NCBI RefSeq assembly: GCF_001592205.1
Contig: NZ_BCWM01000026.1
Location: 1-40,072, forward strand
Source of the DNA: Brevundimonas vesicularis NBRC 12165
Lineage (GTDB): Bacteria; Pseudomonadota; Alphaproteobacteria; Caulobacterales; Caulobacteraceae
Length of the DNA: 40,072 bases
Reading direction: 5' to 3'
Part shown: positions 23,039 through 30,157 of the stretch, one piece after another
Position numbering within the stretch: position 1 is the first letter of the stretch
Layout of the letters: each line of letters opens with the position of its first letter
Notes under the pieces: model-generated
What the model saw: the letters and a program-made list of their open reading frames with translations, nothing else
Told to the model about the DNA's origin: nothing
Databases searched by the model: none
Translations under genes and position numbers: made by a program

Positions 23039-24862
23039 TCAAGGAACGGGCCGCGGGTTGTGGACGCGCAGCCAAATCGACCAGAGGCCGATCCGCCAGA
23101 GCATCTGAAGATCGGCGCCGCTGACGGGATGGCGGTCGTCGTCTAGACGAGCCCGCAGGGCGAGGACGCGATCGACATCGAGATAGGGTGCGAGCGATGC
23201 CCGCGCGGCTTCGATCGCCCTTGAACTGATGATTGCGCTGCGCTGCAGCCCCAGACGCAGCTGCGCCGAAAAATCATGCTTGTCCCTCCGCCACAGCACC
23301 TCAGGCGGCAGGATTCCGGCCATGGCCTGTCGCAGGATCAGCCGTGTCCATCCGCCCTTCAACTTGGCGCTCGGCGGCAAGGACATGGAGTAGTCGATGA
23401 GGCTGCGGTCCCAGAACGGACAGCGCGCCTCGACCCCGGCGTCCTGCGCTTCTCGATCCAGAACCTCCAAGGCGAAGACCTGCTGCGGCTCAAGGAGCAC
23501 GGCGTGTTCGGCCGTGCGACCGTCGCTTGGTCGTGGCCGCCGACGACGCGTGATCTCCTCCTCGATGCCTGATTGCGCCCGGAACGCTTCGGCGAGCAAA
23601 TCGAGGGCGTCGCGCGGGGCCGCCCGTCGTCGCGTCAATCGCCGCGCGACGGACATTACGGCAGCCAGCTTGTATCGGCCCGGTCCGTAGGCGCGAAACA
23701 GCGACCAAAGCATCGACGACGCCTGTTCGCCGTAGAGGTCAGCCACGCCCCGCAGCTCGGCGTAGAGCGTGATCCATCGACCGGAGCGCGCCAGGTCATG
23801 CAACCGACCCAACCCCTTCGAGACCACTTCGTCTCCCCCGTGGCCATCCAGCAGAAGAGCGCCCTCTCGGGCGTCCTGATAGAGGGGTCTCATCATCAAC
23901 AGGTTCGGAGCCGCGACGGGGCCCGCATGACGCCGCAGGGCGTCTTCGGCGCCGGCGAAGGGGTCATAGCCGGCGACATTCCTCAGGTGAACGTCGAACG
24001 GCGCCGCCTGCACGACGGCGTCGATGTAGGGTCTCTCGCTGAGGGCCGGATGGCTGTCATCGACAAGCGACAGCGTGCGGACTGGGCCGGTGACTTCGCG
24101 CGAGGCAATCATCGCCAGAGTCGAAGAGTCCAGCCCGCCGCTCAGAAAGCAGTCGACGGTCTTCTCGCCGGCGCAATGCCGGGCGACAGAGGTTCGAAGA
24201 AGCTCGGCGAACCGCCGGATCTGGTCCTCCGGGGCGTCCGATGTCGCCTCGGGCAGAGCAAGGCGATCAAAGCATTCCAGCTTGATCACGCCATTGGACA
24301 CGATCACCGCCTCGCCGGGCGGCACGCGCCGAACCGACGCGCGCATTCCCGCATCAATGGGCGCAGGTCGGCCGGCCAGAAACTCCGCCACGCGAAGCGG
24401 CTGTAGGGGCTCGTCGCCATAGAGAGGCGCAAGGCCGCGCTCTTCCGAACACACCGCAAAGCCCCCGTCGGTCTGGCGGTACACCAAGGGCCTCGCGCCC
24501 AAGGCGTCGCGCGCGCAAATCAGGCGACGGCGCTCGCCATCCCACAGGATGAGCGCGAACTGGCCTTTCAACTCAGCAAATCCGGCGACGCCGCTGGTTT
24601 TGTAAGCCTCGAAGATGATCTGGTGATCCCGGCGTCCCGCCCGCTCGGCGCCGTCGTCGAGCCTGCCGTCGAAAACCAGCACCAGATTCCCGTCGATGCA
24701 AACGCCCTGGCCTGCGCGCGCCGCATGGTGACCACAGGCGACGGCGAGATCGGCCGTTTCGGCGAAGGTCGATCGGTGAGACGCCGAACGGGGTCCCATC
24801 GCATCGAGAAGGGCCGAGACCTGTTGCGGCCGCGCGCCCCAGACCGCTGCGAGCGCCGTCAA
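23039..24862 (-). CDS. Lasso-peptide cyclase (asparagine-synthetase-like, C protein)
   Basis: The 607-residue enzyme has an N-terminal glutaminase-like domain (residues 1 to about 200, with GQFALILWDGERRRLICARD). It lacks the Cys2 nucleophile of true asparagine synthetases; residue 2 is Thr. The C-terminal ATP-pyrophosphatase domain carries the PP-loop SGGLDSS at 241-247. CPFWDRSLIDYSMSLPPSAK and LWRRDKHDFS near the C-terminus are typical of the family. Lasso cyclases adenylate the Asp/Glu side chain of the core and join it to the freed N-terminus, while the tail is threaded. The start is TTG at 24862, overlapping the B2 stop in TTGA; no ATG gives the full glutaminase-like fold. It could be mistaken for an EPS-locus amidotransferase, but precursor, B1 and B2 next to it settle the role. 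Confidence 0.93.
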   Translation of the reverse strand: MTALAAVWGARPQQVSALLDAMGPRSASHRSTFAETADLAVACGHHAARAGQGVCIDGNLVLVFDGRLDDGAERAGRRDHQIIFEAYKTSGVAGFAELKGQFALILWDGERRRLICARDALGARPLVYRQTDGGFAVCSEERGLAPLYGDEPLQPLRVAEFLAGRPAPIDAGMRASVRRVPPGEAVIVSNGVIKLECFDRLALPEATSDAPEDQIRRFAELLRTSVARHCAGEKTVDCFLSGGLDSSTLAMIASREVTGPVRTLSLVDDSHPALSERPYIDAVVQAAPFDVHLRNVAGYDPFAGAEDALRRHAGPVAAPNLLMMRPLYQDAREGALLLDGHGGDEVVSKGLGRLHDLARSGRWITLYAELRGVADLYGEQASSMLWSLFRAYGPGRYKLAAVMSVARRLTRRRAAPRDALDLLAEAFRAQSGIEEEITRRRRPRPSDGRTAEHAVLLEPQQVFALEVLDREAQDAGVEARCPFWDRSLIDYSMSLPPSAKLKGGWTRLILRQAMAGILPPEVLWRRDKHDFSAQLRLGLQRSAIISSRAIEAARASLAPYLDVDRVLALRARLDDDRHPVSGADLQMLWRIGLWSIWLRVHNPRPVP

Positions 24863-25278
24863 GAGCGAGCACCGAGATCGGTCAGATGTGAGAACCCCTC
24901 AAGGGCCTCGTCGTCGCCGACCACGATCCTCTCGCCCGACAGCACCCACGCATGAGCCTGGATCCGGCCGGACGATCCCCGCCTTACGCCGATCCGGACC
25001 GTTCCGGCGTAACCTTGAAGCGCCAGCAGGACCTGCGCCGCCAGCGCCTGCGGAAGACAGGTCGCGCCGAAACTCGCGCGCGCCGCCTTCGCTACCGCCC
25101 AGCGGGTCCGCGCGATCACCCAATCTGGGGCCGGCGCCGTGCGCGCCGCCGGGAGGACATGTTTGACCATGCGGTACGGCGCAAGGCGGAGTGCAATCCT
25201 GAAGATGATCAGGAACACCCACGACGCCGCGAGATAACGCCATGTCGCAAGTCTTGCCCCGGCATATCGACTAGCCAT
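24859..25278 (-). CDS. Lasso-peptide leader peptidase (transglutaminase-like, B2 protein)
   Basis: The 139-residue protein has the transglutaminase-like fold of lasso B2 proteins. The catalytic Cys74 is in ATCLPQALAAQ and His109 is in QAHAWVLSGERIVVG; the third acidic residue is not assigned with confidence. B2 cuts between leader and core, after the residue following the conserved Thr, delivering the free amino group that the cyclase uses. A hydrophobic stretch near residues 15-30 (YLAASWVFLIIFRIAL) may attach it to the membrane or the cyclase. The ATG at 25278 sits eight bases inside the end of B1, so the two are translationally coupled. The frame is open further left, but that part overlaps B1 and is out of character. 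B1 and B2 are separate genes, whereas some clusters have them fused. Confidence 0.9.
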   Translation of the reverse strand: MASRYAGARLATWRYLAASWVFLIIFRIALRLAPYRMVKHVLPAARTAPAPDWVIARTRWAVAKAARASFGATCLPQALAAQVLLALQGYAGTVRIGVRRGSSGRIQAHAWVLSGERIVVGDDEALEGFSHLTDLGARS

Positions 25279-25540
25279 TTCGTCGGGCCACGCCCGCATC
25301 GCAGAACTGGACAAGCAGACGATCGATATCGGCCCGACACGCGTCCGGCTGAACGTCAAAGGCTTCCGCGACCGCATCGACGATATCATCAAGGGTCCGG
25401 GACGACTGGATCTGGTCCCAGACGAAGCTCCCGACTGGATTGAGCCCATAGTACTGGCTCGATCTCAGATCGAGCAACGCCGCTCCACCGTCCACCTCGC
25501 TGGCCACCACCTCCGGGTCGGCCACATAGGTCTCGTTCAT
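25271..25540 (-). CDS. Lasso-peptide RiPP recognition element (PqqD-like, B1 protein)
   Basis: The 89-residue PqqD-fold protein has the usual order of a beta-hairpin (VVASEVDGGAALLDLRSSQY), the conserved YYGLNPVGSFVWDQI turn, and a three-helix part rich in acidic residues ending at RLLVQFCDAGVARRNG. It binds the leader peptide through its winged-helix edge strand and presents it to B2 and the cyclase. In lasso systems the Tyr-Pro-Leu/Met-Gly pattern of the leader is what it reads, and that pattern is present in the precursor upstream. The ATG at 25540 lies about 100 bases downstream of the precursor stop, behind a hairpin. PQQ synthesis is excluded because no other pqq gene is near. Confidence 0.92.
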   Translation of the reverse strand: MNETYVADPEVVASEVDGGAALLDLRSSQYYGLNPVGSFVWDQIQSSRTLDDIVDAVAEAFDVQPDACRADIDRLLVQFCDAGVARRNG

Positions 25541-25563
25541 CGCTCGGACTCAATCGCTAGGCG

Positions 25564-25599
25564 CAAAGAAATACGGCGGGACCCCGAAAGATCCCGCCG
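25564..25599 (-). terminator. Hairpin attenuator between lasso precursor and processing genes
   Basis: Bases 74-82 and 91-99 of the 25500s pair on the leftward transcript: a perfect seven-pair arm GGCGGGA/TCCCGCC extended by C-G, a G-U wobble and a further C-G pair, with a short loop. It is followed by a U-rich stretch (UAUUUCUUUG, down to 25564). It sits between the precursor stop (25641) and B1 (25540). Such stem-loops after precursor genes let most transcripts end there, giving more peptide than enzyme. Confidence 0.75.
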
Positions 25600-25640
25600 G
25601 TTTGGCTTCTAATCTCGAATGGCGCGGCTGCGCCAGTCGA

Positions 25641-25787
25641 TCAGGAGAAGGTCAGCTCGCCGAACGGGGTGCCGGTCGGGAAGGTCGCGTCGAGCTGCGA
25701 ACCGCGCGAGGCGCCTTGCGTCAGGGTTTCGAACGAACCCAGCGACGTCATTTCGGGGGCTTCATAGGGAGTCTTGACCGTGGTCAT
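25641..25787 (-). CDS. Lasso-peptide precursor (A protein, 48 aa), new core sequence
   Basis: The 48-residue precursor has an ATG at 25787 and GAGGAAG at 25794-25800, six bases upstream. The leader runs MTTVKTPYEAPEMTSLGSFE then TLTQ. It holds the B1-recognition pattern Tyr8-x2-Pro11-x-Met13-x3-Gly17 and the conserved Thr23 at position -2 from the cut. The core begins at Gly25. Residues 25-33 are GASRGSQLD, so the N-terminus can be joined to the side chain of Asp33 (core position 9) to form a nine-residue ring. The tail ATFPTGTPFGELTFS (34-48) has bulky Phe at 36, 42 and 47 as possible plugs. The last residue, Ser48, is what a lasso kinase would phosphorylate. The core has 24 residues, close to paeninodin in plan (Asp9 ring, C-terminal Ser) but with a different sequence. 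I do not recognise it as any named lasso peptide. Confidence 0.93.
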   Translation of the reverse strand: MTTVKTPYEAPEMTSLGSFETLTQGASRGSQLDATFPTGTPFGELTFS

Positions 25788-25943
25788 GGGTTTCTTCCTC
25801 AAGATGGATTTGGAACAGCATTCATACCTCTTTAACGATACGGCTCAGGAGTCAAATGGAAAGCGAACAAAGTTCTCACATCGAGACCTCGAGACTGCTA
25901 AGTGTTGAGTTGCAAACACAGTTTTCCCCTCTCACGCGTATTT
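25788..25943. promoter_or_regulatory. Divergent regulatory region between lasso precursor and nucleotidyltransferase
   Basis: These 156 bases contain the upstream signals for the leftward lasso operon and the rightward nucleotidyltransferase operon. The GAGGAAG ribosome site of the precursor is at 25794-25800. On the leftward strand TTGACT (25855-25850) is the best -35 candidate, but no good -10 lies at 16-18 bases from it. No sigma-54, Fur or clear operator palindrome is visible. The region is more AT-rich than its flanks, as expected for promoters. Confidence 0.4.
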
Positions 25944-27047
25944 ATGCCCCTATCGCCCTCCGCACTGAGCCCAAGCGCCACAGACCGCCAGCTGCTGGCG
26001 GCGCTGCCGTTGACCGCGCAAATTCTGCGCGCTTGGGCGCGGGGCGGTTCTGAGATCGGGACCATCGATCCTGGCCATGGCCCAGCCGCAGCCACGCTTC
26101 TGGCTCAGAACCGGATGCTCGGCCTGACGGGCGATCTGTTGATCCAGACCGTTCCCACGGCTGCAGTCATCGAGATCGTCCAGGGTTTTCGTCGCTTGAC
26201 CGCACAGATGAATGGGGCCGGTCTCCTGTCAATGCGGCGGTTGATGACCGCCATGCGCGGGCTGACGGACCCTGTCGTGGTCTATAAGGGTGTTGTGCTG
26301 CAGCAGCATCTCTACGGCACGCCGTTCGCCCGCCCGGCGTCCGACATTGATATTCTGACCCGGCCGTCGGCCTATCGCGCTGTATCGTCTCACCTGCAGA
26401 GGGCGGGCTACGATCTGGATCGCCACACGGACACGCTGTGGTGGAGATGGTTTTTGGCTGAACAGCAGTTCCGCGATAACGCCGGGTCGCAGACCGTCGA
26501 TCTCCACCATCGCCTGCAGCAGCCCGGATGCCCGATGCCGCGGCGAACCGAGCGACTGATCGCCTGCGCCTACCCCACAAGCTTCCTCGGCGGTGAGGTT
26601 CTTACTTTCCGTGACGACCATGCCCTTCTCGTCGCCGCGATGAGCGTGGCCAAGGCGCTCCATCACAGGGAGCCTGCGGGTCGGTATGTGAGCGACGCCG
26701 AACGTTTTCTGCGCCGGTTGTCGCCGGAGGATTGGTCCCGTCTCGACAAGGAAGCGATCGATATGGGTCTGGGCCGCACGCTGGACCTGGCGGTTCGGTG
26801 CGTCGACGTGGTGTTTGAGACCATACCCCCGGGCCAGCGACGCGACATTCTTCCGAAAGTGTCGGACGTTGCTCTTCGGGACATGGTCCTTGCTCCGGGT
26901 CAGGCGCGGTGGATTCGCCGGCGCGAGCTCCTGCGCGCGCTTTGCGACAAACCTTCAGACGTCATCTCGGCATGGATGCTGATGGCGGCGAGCGAGACCG
27001 CCCGTCGCGCGTCCGGCGCCGCCCCCGCCGACGAGGGAACGCTGTGA
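25944..27047 (+). CDS. Nucleotidyltransferase-fold protein (NTP_transf_5-like), divergent partner of the lasso operon
   Basis: The 367-residue protein belongs to the family of uncharacterised nucleotidyltransferases seen with lasso and EPS genes. The signature is VVVYKGVVLQQHLYGTPFAR followed by PASDIDIL, with metal-binding Asp134 and Asp136 (DxD), and then LQRAGYDL and SQTVDLHHRL with a later acidic/His site. In Firmicutes clusters such as that of pseudomycoidin, a nucleotidyltransferase accompanies the lasso kinase and adds a second modification to the phosphorylated peptide. Here the gene faces away from the precursor across 156 bases, so shared control is likely. The ATG at 25944 has no SD; GTG at 25902 is the alternative. 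Its stop overlaps the next gene's GTG (GTGA). A role in EPS rather than the peptide cannot be excluded. Confidence 0.8.
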   Translation: MPLSPSALSPSATDRQLLAALPLTAQILRAWARGGSEIGTIDPGHGPAAATLLAQNRMLGLTGDLLIQTVPTAAVIEIVQGFRRLTAQMNGAGLLSMRRLMTAMRGLTDPVVVYKGVVLQQHLYGTPFARPASDIDILTRPSAYRAVSSHLQRAGYDLDRHTDTLWWRWFLAEQQFRDNAGSQTVDLHHRLQQPGCPMPRRTERLIACAYPTSFLGGEVLTFRDDHALLVAAMSVAKALHHREPAGRYVSDAERFLRRLSPEDWSRLDKEAIDMGLGRTLDLAVRCVDVVFETIPPGQRRDILPKVSDVALRDMVLAPGQARWIRRRELLRALCDKPSDVISAWMLMAASETARRASGAAPADEGTL

Positions 27048-28207
27048 ACCCGCCCACCACCGCCTCGGCCCAACCGCGGATTCTGTACATGGCGCCGGAT
27101 CTCAGCGACCCAGCCGTCGCACGCCGCCTGACCATGTTGAAGGCAGGCGGCGCCAAGGTGACCGTGTCTGGATTTCTGAGAGGGAACGCCTCTCCTCCGC
27201 CAGCCGACTGGAAGGCGGAAAGCCTCGGGCGTACGCAGGACGCGGCGCTGGGACAGCGCGCGCTCATGGTGGCGTGGCGACTTCTGAATCCCGTGGCGCT
27301 GCGGCGAAGAGTGCGGTCACAGGATGCCGTCCTTGCTCGCAATCTCGAGATGCTGGTTCTTGCCTGGTGCGGCCTGCTGCTGGCGGGGAGCGACGCCAGA
27401 CTGTGTTACGAGGTTCTCGACATTCACCGCGTGATGCTCGGCGACGGGCTGAAGTCGCGCCTGCTGCGCCGCGTCGAAGCGGCGTTGTTGAAACGGGTCG
27501 ATCTGCTGGTGATCAGCTCCAAAGCGTTTGATCGCGCCTATTTCCAGCGCCTGCAGCCCCTGCCCGCGCCGAGGCTGCTTCTGGAAAACAAGGTCTTGTC
27601 GCTGGACGATGCGCCGGCGTCCACTCCGCCGCCGCCGCCGCCGCAGTCGGAGGGCCCGCCATGGCGGATCGGCTGGTTCGGAATGTTGCGATGCCGGCGC
27701 AGTCTGGAACTCCTGGGTCGATTGGCGGCGAGCAGACCCGGACTTGTGCAGGTCGATCTGCGCGGCCGTCCATCACCGGCCGTCTTCGGCGACGACTTCA
27801 GCGCGGCCGTGGCCCAGTGGCCAGGATTGACCTACCATGGGCCGTACAAGGCCAGTGATCTGCCCTCGGCCTATGGCGCTGTTCATCTCGTCTGGGCGAT
27901 CGACTTTTATGAAGCCGGACAGAACTCGGACTGGCTGCTGCCCAATCGTCTCTATGAAGGCGCCGCCCATGGTCGGCCGTTGCTGGCGCTGCGAGGCGTT
28001 GAAACCGGTCGCTGGCTCGAAGAACGCGGGGCGGGCATCCTGATGGATGATGTCGAAAGCGAGCTTGAAACAACCCTGGATAAGATGTCTATGGAGCGCT
28101 ATCGATTGTCCCGTGACGCGGTGGACGGCCTTGCCCCGGCAGACCTGTTCGCGACTCGACGAGACTGTCGAGAGCTCGTTAAAGCGCTGACGGAACTACC
28201 CGAATGA
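27044..28207 (+). CDS. GT4-like glycosyltransferase (GT-B fold)
   Basis: The 387-residue protein begins with GTG at 27044, inside the nucleotidyltransferase stop. The long open frame upstream of it is a shadow of that gene. It starts with an N-terminal Rossmann-like half (RILYMAPDLSDPAVARRLTM, then VTVSGFLRG and DAVLARNLEMLVLAWCGLLL). A proline hexamer linker coded by six CCG repeats at 27626-27643 follows. The C-terminal half has WRIGWFGMLRCRRSLELLG and SDWLLPNRLYEGAAHGRPLL, the donor-binding region of group-1 glycosyltransferases. It would add a sugar in the cytoplasm. Donor and acceptor are unknown; the coupling to the nucleotidyltransferase suggests they act on the same substrate, whether an EPS repeat unit or the lasso peptide. 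Confidence 0.75.
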   Translation: MNPPTTASAQPRILYMAPDLSDPAVARRLTMLKAGGAKVTVSGFLRGNASPPPADWKAESLGRTQDAALGQRALMVAWRLLNPVALRRRVRSQDAVLARNLEMLVLAWCGLLLAGSDARLCYEVLDIHRVMLGDGLKSRLLRRVEAALLKRVDLLVISSKAFDRAYFQRLQPLPAPRLLLENKVLSLDDAPASTPPPPPPQSEGPPWRIGWFGMLRCRRSLELLGRLAASRPGLVQVDLRGRPSPAVFGDDFSAAVAQWPGLTYHGPYKASDLPSAYGAVHLVWAIDFYEAGQNSDWLLPNRLYEGAAHGRPLLALRGVETGRWLEERGAGILMDDVESELETTLDKMSMERYRLSRDAVDGLAPADLFATRRDCRELVKALTELPE

Positions 28208-29196
28208 CACCCTCCGGCCTTCTCATGGCCATCCCCTGCCTGAACGAGGCGGCGCATCTGCCGCACCTCATTGAATCGATCATCGAGGACGCCTCGCCGA
28301 ACGATCTGATCGTGATCGTGGATGGCGGCAGTACGGACGGAAGCCGGGAGATTGCGTCAGACTGGGCCGCCCGAGATTCAAGGGTCGTTTTGTTGGCCAA
28401 TCCGGCGCGTTTTCAGAGCGCCGGTCTCAATCTCGCCGTCGAGCGCTATGCGGCCGATCGCCAGTTTCTGATCAGGATCGACGCTCATGCGGCCTATCCG
28501 CGCCACTTCGCACAGGCCTTGATCTCGGCCGCGACGCGGACACGCGCGGATTCCGTCGTTGTTCCAATGCGGACAGTCGGTCGCGACTGTTTTCAAATCG
28601 CCGCTGCGACGGCTCAAAACTCAAAGATCGGCGCGGGCGGATCGGCGCACCGCATTGGCGGGCGCAGCGGATGGATCGATCACGGTCACCATGCCCTCAT
28701 GCGCGTGGAAGCCTTCAAGCGGATTGGCGGATACGATCCGACCTTCACCCACAATGAGGATGCCGAATACGATCGACGCCTGACCGAAGCGGGAGGACGG
28801 ATCTGGTTTCAGGGCGACTTGCCGATCGACTACTATCCTCGCCGCTCCGCAGCCGCCCTGTTTCGCCAGTACGTCAATCATGGTCGAGGCCGCGCGCGGA
28901 CGACGCGGAAGCACCGTATGGCGCTGAAACCTCGTCAACTGGCTCCGGCGCTTGTGCTGCCCGCCGTCGGCGTCGGGATCGCGGCCCTGCTGGCCGCGGT
29001 CGTCTTCAGTCCTCTGGCGATCGTCGCAGCCCTGCCCGCCCTGCTTTGGGTTCTGGTTTGCCTGGCAGGCGGCCTGCAGGCCGCCCGTTCTGCAAAGTCA
29101 CCGGCATGCGGCTATTTCGCCGGTGTCGCCGCCATGCTCATGCACCTGGGCTGGTCGTTCGGCTTCCTGCAGGGGCGGTTTCTGACGAACCGGTGA
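28204..29196 (+). CDS. Glycosyltransferase family 2, ExoA-like, with C-terminal membrane helices
   Basis: The 330-residue protein has GT-A blocks LLMAIPCLNEAAHLPHLIES, DLIVIVDGGSTDGSREIASD and FLIRIDAHAAYPRHF (DxH-type metal site), and HNEDAEYDRRLTEAGGRIWF as acceptor/base region. Three hydrophobic helices follow from about residue 245 (ALVLPAVGVGIAALLAAVVF and later). This layout is that of ExoA, the beta-1,3-glucosyltransferase of succinoglycan synthesis. The ATG at 28204 overlaps the previous stop (ATGA), so the three genes 25944-29196 are one coupled operon. The last 59 bases overlap the convergent GT2 gene (29138-29196). Confidence 0.85.
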   Translation: MTPSGLLMAIPCLNEAAHLPHLIESIIEDASPNDLIVIVDGGSTDGSREIASDWAARDSRVVLLANPARFQSAGLNLAVERYAADRQFLIRIDAHAAYPRHFAQALISAATRTRADSVVVPMRTVGRDCFQIAAATAQNSKIGAGGSAHRIGGRSGWIDHGHHALMRVEAFKRIGGYDPTFTHNEDAEYDRRLTEAGGRIWFQGDLPIDYYPRRSAAALFRQYVNHGRGRARTTRKHRMALKPRQLAPALVLPAVGVGIAALLAAVVFSPLAIVAALPALLWVLVCLAGGLQAARSAKSPACGYFAGVAAMLMHLGWSFGFLQGRFLTNR

Positions 29197-30157
29197 GCCG
29201 CCGTCGCCCGCGCAGCCAGACCTGCTCCGCGAGTTTGCCGACGAGTTGCAGGGACGCCTCGGGATCGTGAAAGGCGCTGAGCGCGGCGCGGAAATCCCTC
29301 GCCTTCACGGCATCGATGAGCCGTCGCCACTGAAGCCGGTTATCGATATCCCGCCAATGCCGGCGGATGTTGCGATGCTCCGCAGGGGTCAGCGATCGGA
29401 TTTTTGCGAGCTGAGCCGTGCAGTCACGCAGGATGTGCAAATCATCGATCGAATGCCGCCCGCTGAGCGAGTCGGCGCGGGTCAGGGCGACGTAGCCGCA
29501 AGCCGGACCGAGCCGCAGCCGTCCCCCGTGGGCCAGCACCTGCGCGTATAGCAGAAAATCTTCTCCCAGTCGCATCGGCTCGGCGTAAGCCAGACGGTGT
29601 CGGCGAAGAAACGGCGTCGACATCAGAGGTTTGATGAAACCAAGTTCCTCCCGGTGACGGCCCGGTCGGCTGACGTTGCCGTCGATGAAGACGTCAAGCG
29701 GAACCGTGACCCAGGGTCCGGACCGACCTTCGAAAGGCATGCTCTGGGCGGAGGTCAATTCGCCGATGGAGGCGACGCGCGTGATCGCATCCGCGACCAT
29801 TTCAGCGCCGTCCGCCTCGGCGAGAAGACGCGCGAGGCGTCCAGGGACAAAGACATCGTCGGCGTCCAGGACGCAAACCCAAGCCGCCCGAGTATTTGAA
29901 AGCGCGATGTTACGGGCTCTGGACGGCCCGCCGTTCACCGTTTGTCGGACAACCCGAAGCCGTCCCGAGCCGTCGTCGCACGTTTCTGCGAGCTTGGCCG
30001 TTTCGTCAGTCGATGCATCGTCAATCACCCAGACCTCGATCGCCTCGGGCTGCGCCAGCGCGCTTTCGATCGCAAGCCGGACCGTCGCGGCCGCGTTGTA
30101 GGCCGCGATGATCACGGCGACGGACCCGCTGCGCGGGGAGTCAGACTGTGTCTGCAT
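29138..30157 (-). CDS. Glycosyltransferase family 2 (ExoO-like)
   Basis: The protein is about 339 residues (ATG at 30157; another ATG at 30169). It has GT-A blocks VAVIIAAYNAAATVRLAIES, EVWVIDDASTDETAKLAE and VLDADDVFVPGRLARLL, and LGEDFLLYAQVLAHGGRLRL near residue 200. It is of the same kind as the GT2 at 18277-19263 and probably acts on the same or a parallel repeat unit. It is the last gene of the leftward EPS assembly operon. Its start lies 17 bases inside the polymerase gene, indicating translational coupling. The 3' end overlaps the ExoA-like gene by 59 bases on the opposite strand. Confidence 0.86.
   Translation of the reverse strand: MQTQSDSPRSGSVAVIIAAYNAAATVRLAIESALAQPEAIEVWVIDDASTDETAKLAETCDDGSGRLRVVRQTVNGGPSRARNIALSNTRAAWVCVLDADDVFVPGRLARLLAEADGAEMVADAITRVASIGELTSAQSMPFEGRSGPWVTVPLDVFIDGNVSRPGRHREELGFIKPLMSTPFLRRHRLAYAEPMRLGEDFLLYAQVLAHGGRLRLGPACGYVALTRADSLSGRHSIDDLHILRDCTAQLAKIRSLTPAEHRNIRRHWRDIDNRLQWRRLIDAVKARDFRAALSAFHDPEASLQLVGKLAEQVWLRGRRRLTGSSETAPAGSRTTSPGA

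Noticed and set aside
23573..24406. Rightward open frame of about 277 codons
   Set aside because: Antisense to the lasso cyclase; composition is that of an antisense shadow.
23039..24862. Asparagine synthetase of primary metabolism or an EPS-locus amidotransferase
   Set aside because: Cys2 is absent and precursor, PqqD-like and transglutaminase-like genes are directly coupled, which identifies a lasso cyclase.
25271..25540. PqqD of pyrroloquinoline quinone synthesis
   Set aside because: No PqqA, B, C or E gene is near, and the gene overlaps the B2 leader peptidase gene.
26909..27043. N-terminal extension of the GT4-like gene
   Set aside because: The extension overlaps the nucleotidyltransferase gene in another frame and is Arg-rich; the GTG at 27044 in a GTGA overlap is the natural start.
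27626..27643. Six CCG repeats as a possible microsatellite switch
   Set aside because: It encodes a proline linker between the two halves of a GT-B enzyme; changes in a triplet repeat would keep the frame.
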